Source: Virgibacillus ihumii (GTDB lineage: Bacteria > Bacillota > Bacilli > Bacillales > Amphibacillaceae). From it: a DNA stretch of 64,000 nucleotides. This document shows positions 56,256 to 64,000 of the stretch, piece after piece. The stretch is from contig NZ_CACVAN010000001.1 of NCBI RefSeq assembly GCF_902726655.1, forward strand, positions 62,001 to 126,000. Direction: 5' to 3'. Position numbers and translations under genes: made by a program. Position 1 is the first letter of the stretch. The number at the start of each line of letters is the position of its first letter. Below the pieces are notes generated by a model that was given only the letters and a program-made list of their open reading frames with translations, was not told where the DNA came from and made no database searches.

Positions 56256-57302
56256 TTGAGTCAAAATATTAAAGTAGATTTTCATACGCATGTTATATCC
56301 GAGGAATTCCTGAATTTAGCTGAAAAATATGGGGAGGACCGCTGGCCTGTTTTAGAGAAGACATGTGATTGCGGCGCCAATATTATGATAGCAGGAAAGA
56401 AATTCAGAGAAATTACCGATCACACGTGGAATCCTGAACAACGAATCAAGGATATGGACAAAGAAGGAATTGATGTCCAGGTATTATCACCAATTCCGGT
56501 TACCTTCAGCTACTGGTCTGAACCTGAACAGGGGCTTGAAATGGCCCGTTTTCAAAATGATTTTATTGCATCTGTTGTGGATGAGTATCCGCACCGGTTT
56601 GCCGGACTCGGAACGGTTCCACTGCAGGATGTCGATCTGGCCATTAAAGAAATGGACCGGGCTATCCACGAACTGGGGTTGAAAGGAATTGAGCTTGGAA
56701 GCAATGTCAACGGCAACAATCTTGATGATCCATCATTGCGGAAGTTCTTCCAGTATGCGGACAAATGGGAAGTCCCACTGTTCATTCACCCATGGGCGAC
56801 AATGGGACGGGAACGCATGCCGCGCCATAACTTCATGTATATGGTCGGAATGCCTTCTGAAACAGCGTTGGCAGCCGGAAGCATCATTATGAGCGGAATG
56901 CTGGACGAGTACCCGAATTTAAAAATATGTTTCGCACATGGGGGCGGGTCATTGCCATATTTGCTGCCACGGATGGATAAAGGCTGGAATGTCTGGCCGC
57001 AAATCAGAAAAACGGAACATCCGCCAAGTCATTATGCGAAGCAGTTCTATTACGATACACTGGTTTACGATACGCAGAACTTGCAGTATATGCTGGATCG
57101 TTTTGGTGCAAATCGGATTATGGTAGGTACTGATTATCCATTTTTACTGCGTGAAGCACCGGCGGGTGATATTGTGGAACGCCTGACAACTTTGAATGAA
57201 GATGATAAAAACAGCATCAGAGGCTTGAATGCATTGGAATTTTTGAATCTTGATAAAGAAACATTTCAGCTAGCCCCTGATAAACGGAAACAACATTCGT
57301 AA
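56256..57302 (+). CDS. Amidohydrolase-family decarboxylase (ACMSD-like)
   Basis: A 348-residue TIM-barrel metallo-enzyme of the amidohydrolase_2/ACMSD family. Metal ligands are H10 and H12 (DFHTH), H in PLFIHPWATMG, H in CFAHGGGSLPYLL and D in VGTDYPFL. The family decarboxylates aromatic acids or carboxymuconate semialdehydes. After an extradiol dioxygenase, a carboxylated ring-cleavage product is a natural substrate. TTG at 56256 follows GGGGGAG by six bases; GTG three bases earlier is too close to that site. A terminator-like repeat precedes it, so expression relative to the upstream genes may be reduced. Confidence 0.88.
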   Translation: MSQNIKVDFHTHVISEEFLNLAEKYGEDRWPVLEKTCDCGANIMIAGKKFREITDHTWNPEQRIKDMDKEGIDVQVLSPIPVTFSYWSEPEQGLEMARFQNDFIASVVDEYPHRFAGLGTVPLQDVDLAIKEMDRAIHELGLKGIELGSNVNGNNLDDPSLRKFFQYADKWEVPLFIHPWATMGRERMPRHNFMYMVGMPSETALAAGSIIMSGMLDEYPNLKICFAHGGGSLPYLLPRMDKGWNVWPQIRKTEHPPSHYAKQFYYDTLVYDTQNLQYMLDRFGANRIMVGTDYPFLLREAPAGDIVERLTTLNEDDKNSIRGLNALEFLNLDKETFQLAPDKRKQHS

Positions 57303-57320
57303 ATAAGGGAGGAGATTGAC

Positions 57321-57554
57321 ATGGCTTTTGTAATAACATCACCTTGTAAGAATGAAAAATCGGGGGAATGTGTGGAAGTTTGCCCTGTTGATTGTATAGA
57401 AGAAGGAGAAGACATGTTTCACATCGATCCGGATATTTGCATTGACTGCGGCGCATGTGAAGCTGCATGTCCAGTTGAGGCAATCTATATGGAAGATGAG
57501 GTACCGGAAGAAGAAAGTGAATTTATCAGTCTGGCCAGGAAGTTTTTTGAGTAG
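57321..57554 (+). CDS. 7Fe-8S ferredoxin
   Basis: A 77-residue ferredoxin. C9, C17, C21 and C25 in a C-x7-C-x3-C-P-x2-C pattern, and C40, C43, C46 and C50 in C-x2-C-x2-C-x3-C-P, fit the mixed 3Fe-4S/4Fe-4S type (FdI-like). It should carry electrons from the flavoprotein reductase to the Rieske oxygenase. GGAGGAG precedes the ATG 18 bases after the decarboxylase gene. A terminator follows, ending the cluster. Confidence 0.93.
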   Translation: MAFVITSPCKNEKSGECVEVCPVDCIEEGEDMFHIDPDICIDCGACEAACPVEAIYMEDEVPEEESEFISLARKFFE

Positions 57555-57609
57555 CTTTGACAGGTTACGAAAAGCACGGGATCACCTGAACCAAATTTAT
57601 AATCATCTC

Positions 57610-57648
57610 AGAAAAGTTGAACTCATCCAAAGAGGGTTCAGCTTTTTT
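57610..57648 (+). terminator. Terminator of the aromatic cluster
   Basis: AAAAG-TGAAC pairs with GTTCA-CTTTTTT. Confidence 0.8.
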
Positions 57649-57825
57649 AGTAGTTCAATAATCCAATTTTTTACAAACTCGTACAAGGTAAAAGGTCCCG
57701 GAAAAACAATCATCGCTACATACTAACCACTTTTCTTAATATAAAAAATAGGTCGAATTATATCTACAATTAGTTATTCCCTTCGTATATAATCGAAAAC
57801 AAACGAATGGAGGAGGGGATTTTAA

Positions 57826-59499
57826 ATGAATAAGAAATGGGTCGTTCCAATGGTTCTTTCTGCCGCGATGATTACAGCACCAATGGGTTCTTTTGCACAA
57901 GAAGCAAGTGTAAATGATGTCAAACAGGTGCAGGAGCAAATGCAGAAACAAAAACCAGCCAGCCTGAACGTACCTGTGTTTGTGACCGAAAAAGATCTTA
58001 AGCAAAACGCACAGAAGAGCGCGGGGGTTTTTGTCGGGAATAACAAAAAAACCCTCAACATGAAAAACGCAAAAGGTAATTTTAAAGTAAAGGAAACGAA
58101 AAAGGATAAGCTTGGCATGAAGCATGTAACACTGCAGCAAACGATTAACGGTGTTCCTGTGGAAGGCAGTGAGATTATCGTTCACTATGGGAAGGGTGAA
58201 CAGGTAAAAACGGTGAATGGCTATTATAATCGGGTAGCTGGTCCCGCTGCTTTATCTGTTAAGCCGTCCATATCAAAAGAACAGGCACTGAAAACAGCAA
58301 AGGCCACAGTATCTGCCCCTGATGTTTTACCGTATGAACCTAGCGTTGAACTTGTGGTTTACCCCTACAAAGGGGAAAACCATTTAGTATATAAAACAAA
58401 CGTGAACTTTCTGGGGAAGAAGCCGGGTAACTGGTATGTGTATATCAATGCAAAAAATGGTGAAGTGATTGACAAAATCAATACCATCATGGACGTGGGA
58501 CAATATAAGAAGGCAACAGGTTCCGGATTCGGAGTGCTGGGAGATCACAGGAAACTTCATATTTCCCATAAGAATGTTCCGAATGATGGGAAAGGGACAT
58601 TGTTTTTTCTGAATGATATCTCGCATGAAAATCTGGATGGAATTCGTACTTATGATTTTAATAATCAATGGAGCGGTCAATTACCAGGTGACTTGTATTC
58701 CGAGAAAGACGCAGCGTTCCATGACACATACGACAGGGCAGCGGTGGACGCGCATTACAACTCCGAAAAAGTGTATGAATATTTTCTGGAGGAACATAAC
58801 AGAAATTCGATTGATGGAGAAGGAATGGCGATCATTTCAACCGTTCATTTCGGGAAAAATTTCAATAACGCATTCTGGAATGGCCAGCAAATGACGTATG
58901 GCGACGGTGACGGAGACTTTTTCATTCCACTTTCCGCAGGTTTGGATGTTGCAGCGCATGAAATGACACACGGAGTCACGACACATACAGCAGGATTGCA
59001 ATACCGTTTTCAATCCGGGGCACTGAATGAGTCTTTCTCGGATATTTTTGGTGCACTGGTGGACGAGGAAGATTGGGAAGTAGGCGAAGACATAATGGGT
59101 GATGAAGCAGTGGCATCAGGCAGGACCTCCCTGCGCAGTCTGAGCAACCCGAATAAATATATGGTTGCGGAGGAATACGTGCCATATGGTGACGGCAGCG
59201 GCACATACCCGTCGCATATGGACCAGTTTTATGATTTACCGCTTGAATTGGACAATGGCGGCGTCCACATTAACTCATCCATTTTCAACCATGCCGCATA
59301 TTTGATTGGAACAGAAATCGGAAAGGACAAGCTTGGGCACATCTATTACCGTGCTTTGGCACACTATTTAACTCCGACATCCAATTTTAGTGATGCCCGT
59401 CGTACGGTTGTACAATCCGCTGTTGACCTTTACGGTGAGAACAGCGCTGAAGTACAAGCTTGTATTGATGGTTTTAATGAGGTTGGAATTAAAAAATAA
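57826..59499 (+). CDS. Secreted thermolysin-type neutral protease (M4)
   Basis: A 557-residue preproprotein: signal peptide (about 1-25, VVPMVLSAAMITAPMGSFAQ), FTP/PepSY propeptide (about 30-215), then the M4 catalytic and C-terminal domains. The zinc motif HEMTH lies at residues 378-382, E402 (GALNESFSD) is the third ligand, and the C-terminal domain holds the catalytic His in NGGVHINSSIFN. It is an exoprotease like those used for nutrient scavenging. AGGAGGGG precedes the ATG. The gene is monocistronic. Confidence 0.95.
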   Translation: MNKKWVVPMVLSAAMITAPMGSFAQEASVNDVKQVQEQMQKQKPASLNVPVFVTEKDLKQNAQKSAGVFVGNNKKTLNMKNAKGNFKVKETKKDKLGMKHVTLQQTINGVPVEGSEIIVHYGKGEQVKTVNGYYNRVAGPAALSVKPSISKEQALKTAKATVSAPDVLPYEPSVELVVYPYKGENHLVYKTNVNFLGKKPGNWYVYINAKNGEVIDKINTIMDVGQYKKATGSGFGVLGDHRKLHISHKNVPNDGKGTLFFLNDISHENLDGIRTYDFNNQWSGQLPGDLYSEKDAAFHDTYDRAAVDAHYNSEKVYEYFLEEHNRNSIDGEGMAIISTVHFGKNFNNAFWNGQQMTYGDGDGDFFIPLSAGLDVAAHEMTHGVTTHTAGLQYRFQSGALNESFSDIFGALVDEEDWEVGEDIMGDEAVASGRTSLRSLSNPNKYMVAEEYVPYGDGSGTYPSHMDQFYDLPLELDNGGVHINSSIFNHAAYLIGTEIGKDKLGHIYYRALAHYLTPTSNFSDARRTVVQSAVDLYGENSAEVQACIDGFNEVGIKK

Positions 59500-59510
59500 T
59501 ACATTCTTTA

Positions 59511-59549
59511 TCCCCTGTTCAGCACCTAAGCTGTGACAGGGGATATTTG
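59511..59549. terminator. Terminator between protease and pterin dehydratase genes
   Basis: ATCCCCTGT pairs with ACAGGGGAT around a GCTTA-like loop; serves both converging genes. Confidence 0.8.
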
Positions 59550-59570
59550 TGTAATAGACTATCAAGCTGT

Positions 59571-59837
59571 TTACAATTGTTCAATTTTACCGGCAAGATT
59601 AAAATCTTTTTCCGTAATGCTGTCCTGATCATGTGTTCTGAGTGAAAGTTTTACGTTATTGTATTGGATTAAAATATCAGGATGATGATCAGCTTTCTCG
59701 GCGAGCTCCCCAACGGCATTTACGAACTTCAGGGATGCGTTAAAATCATCAAGCTGATAGGTTTTTGTCAGATGACCATCCTGCATCTCCCAGCCGGAAA
59801 CTTCTTTTAACTTTTCATTAATTTGAGTGTTATCCAA
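59571..59837 (-). CDS. phhB: 4a-hydroxytetrahydrobiopterin dehydratase
   Basis: An 88-residue pterin-4a-carbinolamine dehydratase. The signature HHPDILIQYNNVKLSLRTHD is complete, in a protein of normal family length. It dehydrates the pterin formed by aromatic amino acid hydroxylases so that the cofactor can be recycled. TTG at 59837 follows GAGGAGG by nine bases; the frame continues upstream for 65 codons without family sequence. No phenylalanine hydroxylase gene lies in this window. Confidence 0.9.
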   Translation of the reverse strand: MDNTQINEKLKEVSGWEMQDGHLTKTYQLDDFNASLKFVNAVGELAEKADHHPDILIQYNNVKLSLRTHDQDSITEKDFNLAGKIEQL

Positions 59838-60050
59838 CTTTAATCGCCTCCTCACATAGTTATCGTACCCTTTGAATGCCAGCCATAAACACATTCCTTC
59901 ATTATCAGGACAATTCAAGTAACCGTTTTTCGATTCTTTGTTTCTTCTCATTTTTAAGTCTCTTTTGTGTGTTCGTTCTATGTGTATAAATTCCGGGGTA
60001 AAATCCACACTAAACCAATGAACAATTTTCACTGCGCTGGGGTGATTGTA

Positions 60051-61787
60051 ATGAAATATAAGAAGCCGAAGCCGTTGACAGATAGGATGAAGCGCTGGAA
60101 TCAGTTTGAATCAGGGGCTGACTCAGAAACTGATACGGGAAAAACGTCAGACAACGGACGATTATCAGACAAAAAATCACCCCCAGTCGATAAGCAATCG
60201 ACAAGCAATAATCAAAAATCCAACACTAAGCTCATATCCGGCAAAAGCCGTAAGAAAGAGTCCTCTAAACCGAAATCTGAAAAAGCAGTTATTCAATCAG
60301 AACCGTTAAGTGAAAAACTAACAATTAATGAACAAAAACTGCGTGACAGTTACCAGAATTGTTCCGACGTTATATTTCGGACTTTTTATATAAACGGAGA
60401 CAGAAAAGCTCTGCTGGTTTACATTGATGGCTTGTCCAACATAGATGAAATTGATGATAGTGTGTTATCACCACTAATGAATACGAATGATGAGACAGAA
60501 ACTCAAGTGACTGAACTTATCCAAAAAAATGTAGCGGTATCCAGTGTGAAAGAGTTAAAAACATATGAAGATTGTCTGAATGAAATTTCTTCTGGAAATC
60601 CGGTCATAATTGTGGACAATAGCAAAATATCCTTTTCACCAGGGCTTTCCAAATGGGAAAAAAGGGCAATAGATAAACCTGAAGCTGAAAAGGTGGTCAG
60701 AGGACCACGCGAGGGTTTTATTGAAACGCTTTCTGTCAATACGTCCATGCTCCGGAGAAAAATACAAAGTCCTAAATTGAAAATGAAATCAATGCAGGTG
60801 GGGAGATACACTAAAACGACACTTATCGTTACATATGTTGAAGGTATCGCAGACAAAACGTTAATTGAAGAAATTCAAAACAGATTAAAACGAATTGATA
60901 TAGATGGGATTCTGGAAAGCGGTGTTGTAGAAGAATTTATTGAGGATAATCCCTATTCACCTTTTCCGCAGGTTCTTGCTACCGAACGTCCGGATGTCGT
61001 TGCTGCAAACCTTTTAGAAGGACGCGTTGCGATTATGGTTGATGGGACACCGTTTGTCATCGTGATGCCTATAACTCTCTATTCATTGCTTCAATCAAAT
61101 GAAGATTATTATGGGCGCTTCATGATTGGCACGGCCATACGCTGGCTTCGTTATTTGTTCCTGGTCATATCCCTTCTGCTCCCGTCATTATATGTTGCCG
61201 TTTTGACTTACCACCAGGAGATGGTTCCCACGTCGCTATTAATCAGCATGGCAGCGTCCCGGGAACAGGTGCCATTTCCTGCACTGATTGAAGTGCTAAT
61301 AATGGAAATTACGTTTGAAGCACTTCGGGAAGCGGGTCTCAGGCTCCCCAAACAAGTCGGCTCCGCAGTCAGTATTGTTGGCGCCCTGGTCATTGGTGAA
61401 GCTGCTGTTTCTGCCGGGATTGTTTCAGCACCAATGGTCATTGTCGTTGCGATTACTGGAATTGCTTCATTCACAATTCCAAGATATTCAGCATCAACGG
61501 CGTTCCGCATGCTTCGGTTTCCGATGATTCTGCTTGCAGGTACATTCGGTCTGCTCGGGATAATGTTAGGTATCATCCTAATCATTGTTCATTTGTCTAC
61601 ACTGCGTTCATTTGGGGTTCCATACCTTAGTCCGATGGCCCCTATGATGCCGGACGATATGAAGGATGTTCTTGTTCGCGCTCCATGGTGGAAACTGGAT
61701 TTACGGCCGCATTTCACTGGGAAATATAATAAGTATCGGCAGTCCTTGAATCAAAAACCGAAATCGTCTCGCGGCGGTGAAAAATAA
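60051..61787 (+). CDS. GerA-type spore germinant receptor, A subunit
   Basis: A 578-residue A subunit of a GerA-family receptor. A hydrophilic N-terminal region (residues 1-90, Lys/Ser/Gln-rich) is followed by the two N-terminal subdomains (RTFYINGDRKALLVYIDGLSN, VVRGPREGFIETLSVNTSMLRRKI) and four to five membrane helices from about residue 350. It detects germinants such as amino acids or sugars with its B and C partners in the spore inner membrane. The ATG at 60051 follows GGGGTGA; the frame from 59967 is not supported. It overlaps the B gene by eleven bases. Confidence 0.93.
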   Translation: MKYKKPKPLTDRMKRWNQFESGADSETDTGKTSDNGRLSDKKSPPVDKQSTSNNQKSNTKLISGKSRKKESSKPKSEKAVIQSEPLSEKLTINEQKLRDSYQNCSDVIFRTFYINGDRKALLVYIDGLSNIDEIDDSVLSPLMNTNDETETQVTELIQKNVAVSSVKELKTYEDCLNEISSGNPVIIVDNSKISFSPGLSKWEKRAIDKPEAEKVVRGPREGFIETLSVNTSMLRRKIQSPKLKMKSMQVGRYTKTTLIVTYVEGIADKTLIEEIQNRLKRIDIDGILESGVVEEFIEDNPYSPFPQVLATERPDVVAANLLEGRVAIMVDGTPFVIVMPITLYSLLQSNEDYYGRFMIGTAIRWLRYLFLVISLLLPSLYVAVLTYHQEMVPTSLLISMAASREQVPFPALIEVLIMEITFEALREAGLRLPKQVGSAVSIVGALVIGEAAVSAGIVSAPMVIVVAITGIASFTIPRYSASTAFRMLRFPMILLAGTFGLLGIMLGIILIIVHLSTLRSFGVPYLSPMAPMMPDDMKDVLVRAPWWKLDLRPHFTGKYNKYRQSLNQKPKSSRGGEK

Positions 61788-62914
61788 GCAAAAAAGTGAG
61801 TTGACCCCAATGATTGAAAAGGGAAAAATCAGTGCTGTTCAGATGGCTGTGCTCATATATCCGACAATCATGGCAACAGCAATTCTTATTGTGCCTGCAA
61901 TTAGCGGTAAATTTTCAAGGCATGATATGTGGATTACCCCTATTTGGGCTTCTATTGCGGGTTTTTTGGCGGTTTATATCGCCTGTCAGCTGCATAAACG
62001 ATTCCCCGGGCAGACAGTTATTCAATACAGCGAAGAAATTGTCGGACGTATTCCCGGGAAAGTGCTCGGGTTTGTGATGTTATTTTTTTACTTGCACACA
62101 AATGGGGTAATCATCAGAGAATACAGCGAATTTGTAGTCGGGAATTTTTTGCCTACTACACCTCAAGTAATTGTAAATGGGAGTATGGTATTCGTTTGTG
62201 GATTGGCTGTCCATGGCGGAATTGAAGTTATGGCAAGAAGCGCCCAAATTTTTGTTCCTGTCGTAGTTGTTCTGTTTCTTTTCATCGTTGTTTTACTTAT
62301 TCCGTCATTGGAACCACAGAATATATTGCCGATAATGGCCGATGGAATAATGCCTTCAGTGAGGGGTAGCATCATACCGGGGGGGCTGGTTTGCGGAATT
62401 TTTTCTGGTCGCATTTTTGCTGCCTTTTGTAGGTAGAAAAGAAAAATCTATGAAGTGGGGGATGATTACCGTGCTGCTTGTTATGCTGACACTATCGGCT
62501 GTTAACTTCATAACATTATCCTTATTCGGTAATCTGACTTCGACCTTTACCTATCCTTTTATGAATGCTGTCCGCTACATAAGCATTGCTGAATTTCTGC
62601 AACACCTGGAGTCCGTTGTAATGGCTATTTGGGTAGCAGGTACATTTGTTAAAATTTCTGTATTCTACTATGCCATTGTTCTTGGTGCAGCACAATGGCT
62701 GGGATTATCGGATTACAGGCCGATTGTTTTTCCTATTGGATTTCTGCTCGTTATGATGAATATTTGGTCGGCGGAAAATTTACAGCAGCTTACCCATTTT
62801 ATAAGTACCAGCTGGACGATTTATTCGTTTTTCATTCAATTGTTGATTCCACTATTTTTGCTTGTAATCGCCGGTATAGGGAAAAAGAAAGTTAAAGGGG
62901 ATGCCGGGAAATGA
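61777..62914 (+). pseudogene. GerA-type receptor B subunit, frameshifted at a G7 tract
   Basis: A spore germination permease (GerB/GerKB type, ten helices) split into two frames, 61777-62436 and 62417-62914. The break is at a run of seven G (62379-62385): with six G the reading becomes IPGGWFAEFFLVAFLLPFVG and joins the downstream frame to give about 378 residues, normal length for the family. The present sequence ends shortly after the G run at a TAG. It could be a pseudogene, a phase-variable gene or a sequencing error. Start is GTG 61777, or ATG 61810 as in related proteins. The C subunit follows directly. Confidence 0.88.
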
Positions 62915-64000
62915 AGCGACTATGTATTTCCATTCTGCTGCTTTTCTTCCTAACAGGCTGCTGGGACCGGATTGAAGTTAATGATCTGGCCATCGTGGTC
63001 GGAACAGGTCTTGATAAAACAGAAGAAGGAAAAATTCAGCTTTCTGTTCAAATCATAAATCCCAGTGCCAGTGGAGGGGGTAGTACTGGAGGGAGTAGTG
63101 GCCAGCAAGGAACCGGTCAGTTGACGACCGTTGAAAAAGCGATTGGCAAAACGGTCTTTGATGCAAAATCAAAATTGCAGGAACAAGTATCCCGAAAGCT
63201 TTTTTGGGGCCATAATCGTGCTATCATCATCGGTCAAAAAATGGCCGAAAAAGGCATCAGAAAACACATCGATTTTTTTGCCAGGCATCCGTATCCAAGA
63301 CTGCGTGCATATGCATTTGTGACAACTGAAAAGGTTGCTGATGTGTTGAAAGTTATACCTGACCTTGAGCGCAGTTCATCAGAGGTTGCGCGGGAATTAT
63401 CCATTTTAAAGGTTGGAATGAGTGTGACAACAATGGAACTCCTTAAAATGCTGCAAGGTAAAGCAAGGTCCACCGCGCTGCCAATTGTTGAGATTGAACG
63501 CGAACCGCCGGGAACAGAAGGTCTTCGTATTAGTGGAACTGCTATATTTAGAGATGCTGCAATGGTCGGACAGATTGATGATAAAGTGACCAGAGGGATT
63601 TTATGGCTGCGTGATACGATCAAAACTGCCTCGGTAACGATTCAGCCAAAAGGCGTGAAGGGTAACATTTCGTTTCATATACTCCGGTCCAGTACACAAC
63701 TGATTCCAAAGATTAAAAACGATAACTGGAAACTAGTTGTACAGATTCATTCATTGGACGATGCCGTGGAAAATGAAACAAAACTTGATCTGATGAATCC
63801 GGATATTGTCAGGAAACTTGAAACACAACTTGAAAATGCTGTTGATGAACGGATCAGACTTGTACTGGAAAAGGTTCAAAAGGAGATGGGAGCGGACATA
63901 TTCGGTTTTTCGGAGGCGTTTCATCGACACTATCCGGATAAATGGGAAAAGGTGAAAAATCAGTGGGACCAGAAATTTCCGGAAGTTGAAGTCGTCATTA
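62911..64000 (+). CDS. GerA-type receptor C subunit (Ger(x)C lipoprotein), partial
   Basis: The open frame begins at ATG 62911, overlapping the B stop by four bases, and runs off the window after 363 codons. A signal peptide with lipobox FLTGC (Cys 17) is followed by the Ger(x)C family motif WDRIEVNDLAIVVGTGLDKT. A Gly/Ser/Gln-rich insert (SASGGGSTGGSSGQQG) is followed by TTVEKAIGKTVFDAKSKL. It is an outer-leaflet lipoprotein of the receptor. The 3' end lies outside. Confidence 0.95.
   Translation, partial: MKRLCISILLLFFLTGCWDRIEVNDLAIVVGTGLDKTEEGKIQLSVQIINPSASGGGSTGGSSGQQGTGQLTTVEKAIGKTVFDAKSKLQEQVSRKLFWGHNRAIIIGQKMAEKGIRKHIDFFARHPYPRLRAYAFVTTEKVADVLKVIPDLERSSSEVARELSILKVGMSVTTMELLKMLQGKARSTALPIVEIEREPPGTEGLRISGTAIFRDAAMVGQIDDKVTRGILWLRDTIKTASVTIQPKGVKGNISFHILRSSTQLIPKIKNDNWKLVVQIHSLDDAVENETKLDLMNPDIVRKLETQLENAVDERIRLVLEKVQKEMGADIFGFSEAFHRHYPDKWEKVKNQWDQKFPEVEVVI

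Overview
The window is a chromosomal segment of an endospore-forming, low-GC Gram-positive bacterium of the Bacillaceae. Gene order matches the Bacillus subtilis yjbA-trpS / yjbC-spx-mecA-coiA-pepF / yjbH-yjbI-yjbK-yjbM-nadK-yjbO-prpE / yjcF-yjcG-yjcH region, interrupted by lineage-specific genes. Spore coat genes, a gerA-type germinant receptor operon, T-box, SAM and purine riboswitches, and osmoprotectant functions point to a halotolerant relative of Oceanobacillus, Virgibacillus or Lentibacillus. The genus is inferred, not proven.

Layout. 0.2-12.8 kb: small membrane protein, YjbA, T-box-controlled trpS (minus), LysM protein, M20 amidohydrolase, SulP transporter plus UspA, SAM-riboswitch-controlled MetE-like methyltransferase, a zinc sensor with CDF exporter and flavin reductase, and an anchored glycoside-hydrolase-like protein. 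13-18.6 kb: the competence and stress core yjbC, spx, mecA, coiA, pepF. 18.7-24 kb: a 21-nt-periodic repeat array, a small membrane protein, the sRNA RoxS/RsaE with a Rex box, a secreted subtilisin, and a GbsR regulator with an isochorismatase-like hydrolase and an orphan betaine-binding lipoprotein. 24-32.9 kb: spxH/yjbH, truncated globin, CYTH protein, small ppGpp synthetase, NAD kinase, pseudouridine synthase, xpt-pbuX behind a purine riboswitch, prpE, rodA. 33-39 kb: mgtE, spore coat genes, a DUF421 protein and yjcFGH. 39.1-39.5 kb: an unannotated type I toxin-antitoxin module. 39.5-50.5 kb: heterodimeric ABC exporter, acetyltransferase, tRNA-Val, YerB lipoprotein, several membrane proteins, a DMT transporter and a 2-hydroxyacid dehydrogenase. 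50.6-57.6 kb: a LysR-linked aromatic-ring cleavage cluster (Rieske oxygenase alpha and beta, flavoprotein reductase, extradiol dioxygenase, ACMSD-like decarboxylase, 7Fe ferredoxin). 57.8-64 kb: thermolysin-type protease, pterin dehydratase, and a gerA-type operon whose B gene is frameshifted at a G7 tract and whose C gene runs off the window.

How genes connect. Spx, MecA, YjbH and RoxS are parts of the thiol/redox stress and competence proteolysis network known from B. subtilis. The aromatic cluster supplies every part of an oxygenase electron chain (NADPH reductase, ferredoxin, Rieske component) followed by ring cleavage and decarboxylation, but no dihydrodiol dehydrogenase.

The most unusual structural signal is a set of intergenic arrays whose unit sequence differs from locus to locus (cores CGTGGATA, AGAGAT/AGAGTT, TACGGCG, GGGAGAG) but whose unit length is always 21 nt, or alternating 20/21. 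Three further families of dispersed Bacillaceae-type repeats are also present.
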